A stretch of 53,233 bases of DNA from NCBI GenBank assembly GCA_050177075.1, contig JBFXHL010000004.1, positions 1 to 53,233 of the forward strand, in the 5' to 3' direction. Origin of the DNA: UBA2239 sp050177075 (lineage in GTDB: Bacteria; Pseudomonadota; Gammaproteobacteria; Burkholderiales; UBA9220). The notes under the pieces are model-generated. The model did not search any database, was not told where the DNA came from, and worked only from the letters and a program-made list of their open reading frames with translations. Below, one piece after another: positions 52,385 to 53,233 of this stretch. Position numbers and translations under genes: made by a program. Numbering within the stretch: the stretch's first letter is position 1; each line of letters begins with the position of its first letter.

Positions 52385-53233
52385 ATGAATTTCCCAGAGC
52401 AGGACGACCTGCCGAGTCTCGACGTCTTCCGCGAAAAGGTCCTGCGCCACCTGGCTTCCCTGTTGGAAAGCCACGTCCATTCCTGGGTTTTCGGCGAAGA
52501 AGTGGGCGCCTTCATCAACCGGGAAAACCGCGAGCTCGATGCCCTGCTGGACCGCTGCGAGAGCGCGAGCGACAGCGATGCGGCGCTTGCCGCCGCCGCC
52601 CGCCGTTGCCGCGACGTGCGCTCCGCCTTGTCCATGCTGGTGCGGGAGCGCCAGCGCCAGTGGAAGGAGAACGGCGACGAACTGCGCGGCCTGATGCTGG
52701 ACTTCAACCGCCTGGTGTCGGAGCTGCAGCAGACCCTGATCGACAAGGACCTGCTGGAACGCCAAAGCCAGGTCCTGCGCAACATCATCCTGTCCCACGA
52801 GCGCATCACCCAGTGGAAGGAGTTCGTCCAGGAAATCCTGAGCGACTTTTACAAATTCTTCCCCTTCCAGCTTTTCTTCATCGTCTTCACCGAGGAGCAC
52901 GGCCTGTCCCTCAACCTCTATTACATGGGCGAGGTGGGGGAGGAGACGCGGCACAACGCACGCCAGCGCCTGTCGCGGGAAATGCTCGCCCGCCTCGGCT
53001 TGCCCAAGGACGCCATGCTGGACATCGAGGAGTTCCAGGTGTTGGAAGGCCATGCCCTGGATGCCCTGGACGGTGTGGACCTGCTCACGGTGGCGGTGCC
53101 GGAGACCCTGCCCAACCGGGTGGGGGTCCTCGGCGTCGGCTACGCCTCGTCGGAACAGAGGGGGGCGCGGGAGCGGGAGTTCGTCCGTGCCTTCCTGGCG
53201 GTGATGGGGTTGGTGGTGGGGGCGAGCAGGGCC
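52385..53233 (+). CDS. Probable signalling protein downstream of ODP (C-terminus cut by window edge)
   Basis: The frame is open from ATG 52385 to the last base, 283 codons. The visible part has a helical, coiled-coil-like N-terminus (about 1-140, including QQTLIDKDLLERQSQVLRNI) and a GAF-like domain (about 155-283, with DFYKFFPFQLFFIVFTEEHG). No enzymatic domain has been reached. Proteins of this layout often continue into GGDEF/EAL domains, which would fit the ODP sensor before it. That continuation is inference. Confidence 0.7.
   Translation, partial: MNFPEQDDLPSLDVFREKVLRHLASLLESHVHSWVFGEEVGAFINRENRELDALLDRCESASDSDAALAAAARRCRDVRSALSMLVRERQRQWKENGDELRGLMLDFNRLVSELQQTLIDKDLLERQSQVLRNIILSHERITQWKEFVQEILSDFYKFFPFQLFFIVFTEEHGLSLNLYYMGEVGEETRHNARQRLSREMLARLGLPKDAMLDIEEFQVLEGHALDALDGVDLLTVAVPETLPNRVGVLGVGYASSEQRGAREREFVRAFLAVMGLVVGASRA

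Overview
The window looks like chromosome from a GC-rich (about 60-65% G+C) sulfur-oxidising betaproteobacterium. The evidence is a complete dsr operon of the oxidative type, with dsrEFH and dsrL present. Around it sit typical betaproteobacterial housekeeping blocks: tonB-algH-ruvX-pyrR-pyrB, mpl, coq7, narXL and cysG. The genus cannot be fixed from the sequence alone; a Nitrosomonadales or Rhodocyclales-like sulfur oxidiser is the best guess.

Positions 1-3589 (minus strand) hold a type IIS restriction-modification system. A fused two-domain adenine methyltransferase (M.FokI-like) is followed without a gap by an AlwI/BspD6I-type endonuclease that runs off the left edge. It has visibly lower G+C and starts 6 bp after the stop codon of pyrB. 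Positions 3596-12365 (minus) carry pyrB, pyrR, ruvX, algH, tonB, an RNB-family RNase, a YqiA-type esterase, mpl (with an in-frame palindromic repeat), a HepT/MntA toxin-antitoxin pair and a free-standing MetH reactivation domain. Positions 12441-15216 hold ydcF, osmC, a small accessory patch (a PD-(D/E)XK-like protein and a DUF2442/DUF4160 pair) and coq7.

Positions 15300-21999 (minus) hold an isolated glcF and then an SHP/DHC/cytochrome b electron-transfer set beside an OmpR-type two-component system and an HD-GYP phosphodiesterase. Positions 22101-28214 hold a sodium:alanine-type symporter, two response regulators with output domains (GGDEF and PP2C) whose upstream kinase is broken, an unknown 191-aa protein and a thiosulfate/mercaptopyruvate sulfurtransferase.

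The centre is the sulfur locus. A leftward group encodes a DsrC-family protein without the redox cysteines, a stand-alone Cas6/Cmx6-like protein and a 74-aa unknown protein. It diverges from the rightward operon dsrA-B-E-F-H-C-M-K-L-J-O-P, trpD2-like, dsrN, dsrR, lpd (29985-45231). DsrEFH relays sulfur to DsrC. DsrAB (siroheme amide from DsrN and CysG) oxidises it to sulfite, DsrL is the pyridine-nucleotide partner, and DsrMKJOP links DsrC to the membrane quinone pool.

Positions 45301-53233 hold cysG, narL/narX, copper chaperones for cytochrome oxidase (sco, pcuAC), a lipoate-protein ligase fused to DUF116, and an ODP-type diiron sensor followed by a cut-off probable c-di-GMP protein. No tRNA, rRNA, insertion sequence or CRISPR array was seen. 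Nearly all large overlapping ORFs opposite the real genes are GC-skew shadows.
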